In this document: piece after piece, positions 63,966 through 64,000 of the stretch
Layout: every line of letters begins with the position of its first letter
Position numbering within the stretch: position 1 is the stretch's first letter
Assembly (NCBI RefSeq): GCF_003634315.1
Contig: NZ_RBXL01000001.1
Location: 852,501-916,500 of the forward strand
Source: Thiocapsa rosea
Lineage (GTDB): Bacteria > Pseudomonadota > Gammaproteobacteria > Chromatiales > Chromatiaceae
DNA length: 64,000 nucleotides
Reading direction: 5' to 3'
Program-made: the position numbers and the translations under genes
The notes under the pieces: generated by a model
Databases searched by the model: none
What the model saw: the letters and a program-made list of their open reading frames with translations, nothing else
What the model was told of the DNA's origin: nothing

Positions 63966-64000
63966 ATGGAATACAAGGACTACTATAAGACGTTGGGCGT
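63966..64000 (+). CDS. J-domain protein start (CbpA/DnaJ-like), truncated by the window edge
   Basis: The window ends after 35 bases of a reading frame that opens MEYKDYYKTLGV. MxYKDYYxxLGV is the start of CbpA-type co-chaperones, whose J-domain stimulates DnaK. The rest lies outside the window. Preceding sequence GAGGCGCTGCG offers a weak ribosome site. Confidence 0.75.
   Translation, partial: MEYKDYYKTLG

Noticed and set aside
1-64000. tRNA genes, prophage, integrase or insertion-sequence transposase
   Set aside because: No tRNA-like sequence, integrase or transposase signature was seen on either strand.

Overview
The window is high-GC gammaproteobacterial DNA, most likely from a purple sulfur bacterium of the Chromatiaceae (a Thiocapsa, Thiocystis or Allochromatium relative). 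The best single pointer is a Gly/Tyr-rich exported sulfur globule protein gene at 58916-59281. It is supported by the gammaproteobacterial order lpoA / rsmI-rnpB-mraZ-dcw-ftsZ-lpxC-dciA-secA-argJ-yacG-zapD. The genus is inference.

Layout. 1-3065: a long LOG-domain protein and a MipA/OmpV outer-membrane protein. 3050-15928: an aryl polyene (xanthomonadin-like pigment) cluster on the + strand. It holds two methyltransferases, an FkbO/Hyg5/XanB2-type chorismate enzyme that makes the aryl head group, an acyl carrier protein, a membrane protein, an AMP-dependent ligase, two hot-dog dehydratases, an LpxL-like acyltransferase, a LolA-like carrier, an MMPL exporter, a ketosynthase with its chain-length-factor partner, and a family 2 glycosyltransferase. 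Its ketoreductase survives only as fragments. 16051-20584: a lipoprotein, a DUF218 protein, a cobalamin-type radical SAM protein, a tiny lipoprotein, ZapD and YacG. 20671-28647 (- strand except dciA): Nudix-ThiE fusion, ArgJ, SecA, M23 peptidase, DciA and LpxC. 28899-45271 (- strand): the division and cell wall (dcw) cluster from ftsZ back to mraZ, with a promoter and MraZ boxes upstream of mraZ. murE is reduced to a 27-codon remnant between ftsI and murF. 45585-51270: RNase P RNA, rsmI, then divergent lpoA-yraN-dolP and a GlcD-like oxidase. 51297-54196: ptsP-rppH. 54478-58665: an HAD phosphatase and a lipid module (OlsB, OlsA, GT4, PAP2). 58916-64000: sulfur globule protein, type 4 uracil-DNA glycosylase, LeuA, an AAA ATPase and the start of a CbpA-type J-protein.

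The most unusual feature is a family of 84-86 bp interspersed repeats whose ends read TAAACCGCG(T/C)C ... G(A/G)CGCGGTTTA. Eleven units are present in two sequence types (A and B). Eight form four A-spacer-B composites, three with an A/T-rich spacer and the fourth T-rich and diverged. One unit is an A/B deletion hybrid and two are single. Four genes on both strands take their stop codon from the repeat terminus, and yacG is bracketed almost to the base by two units.

The two broken genes (murE and the polyene ketoreductase) both kept their start, their stop and their coupling to neighbours while losing the interior. Either this is a real deletion process or the assembly is wrong there, so read-level evidence is needed.
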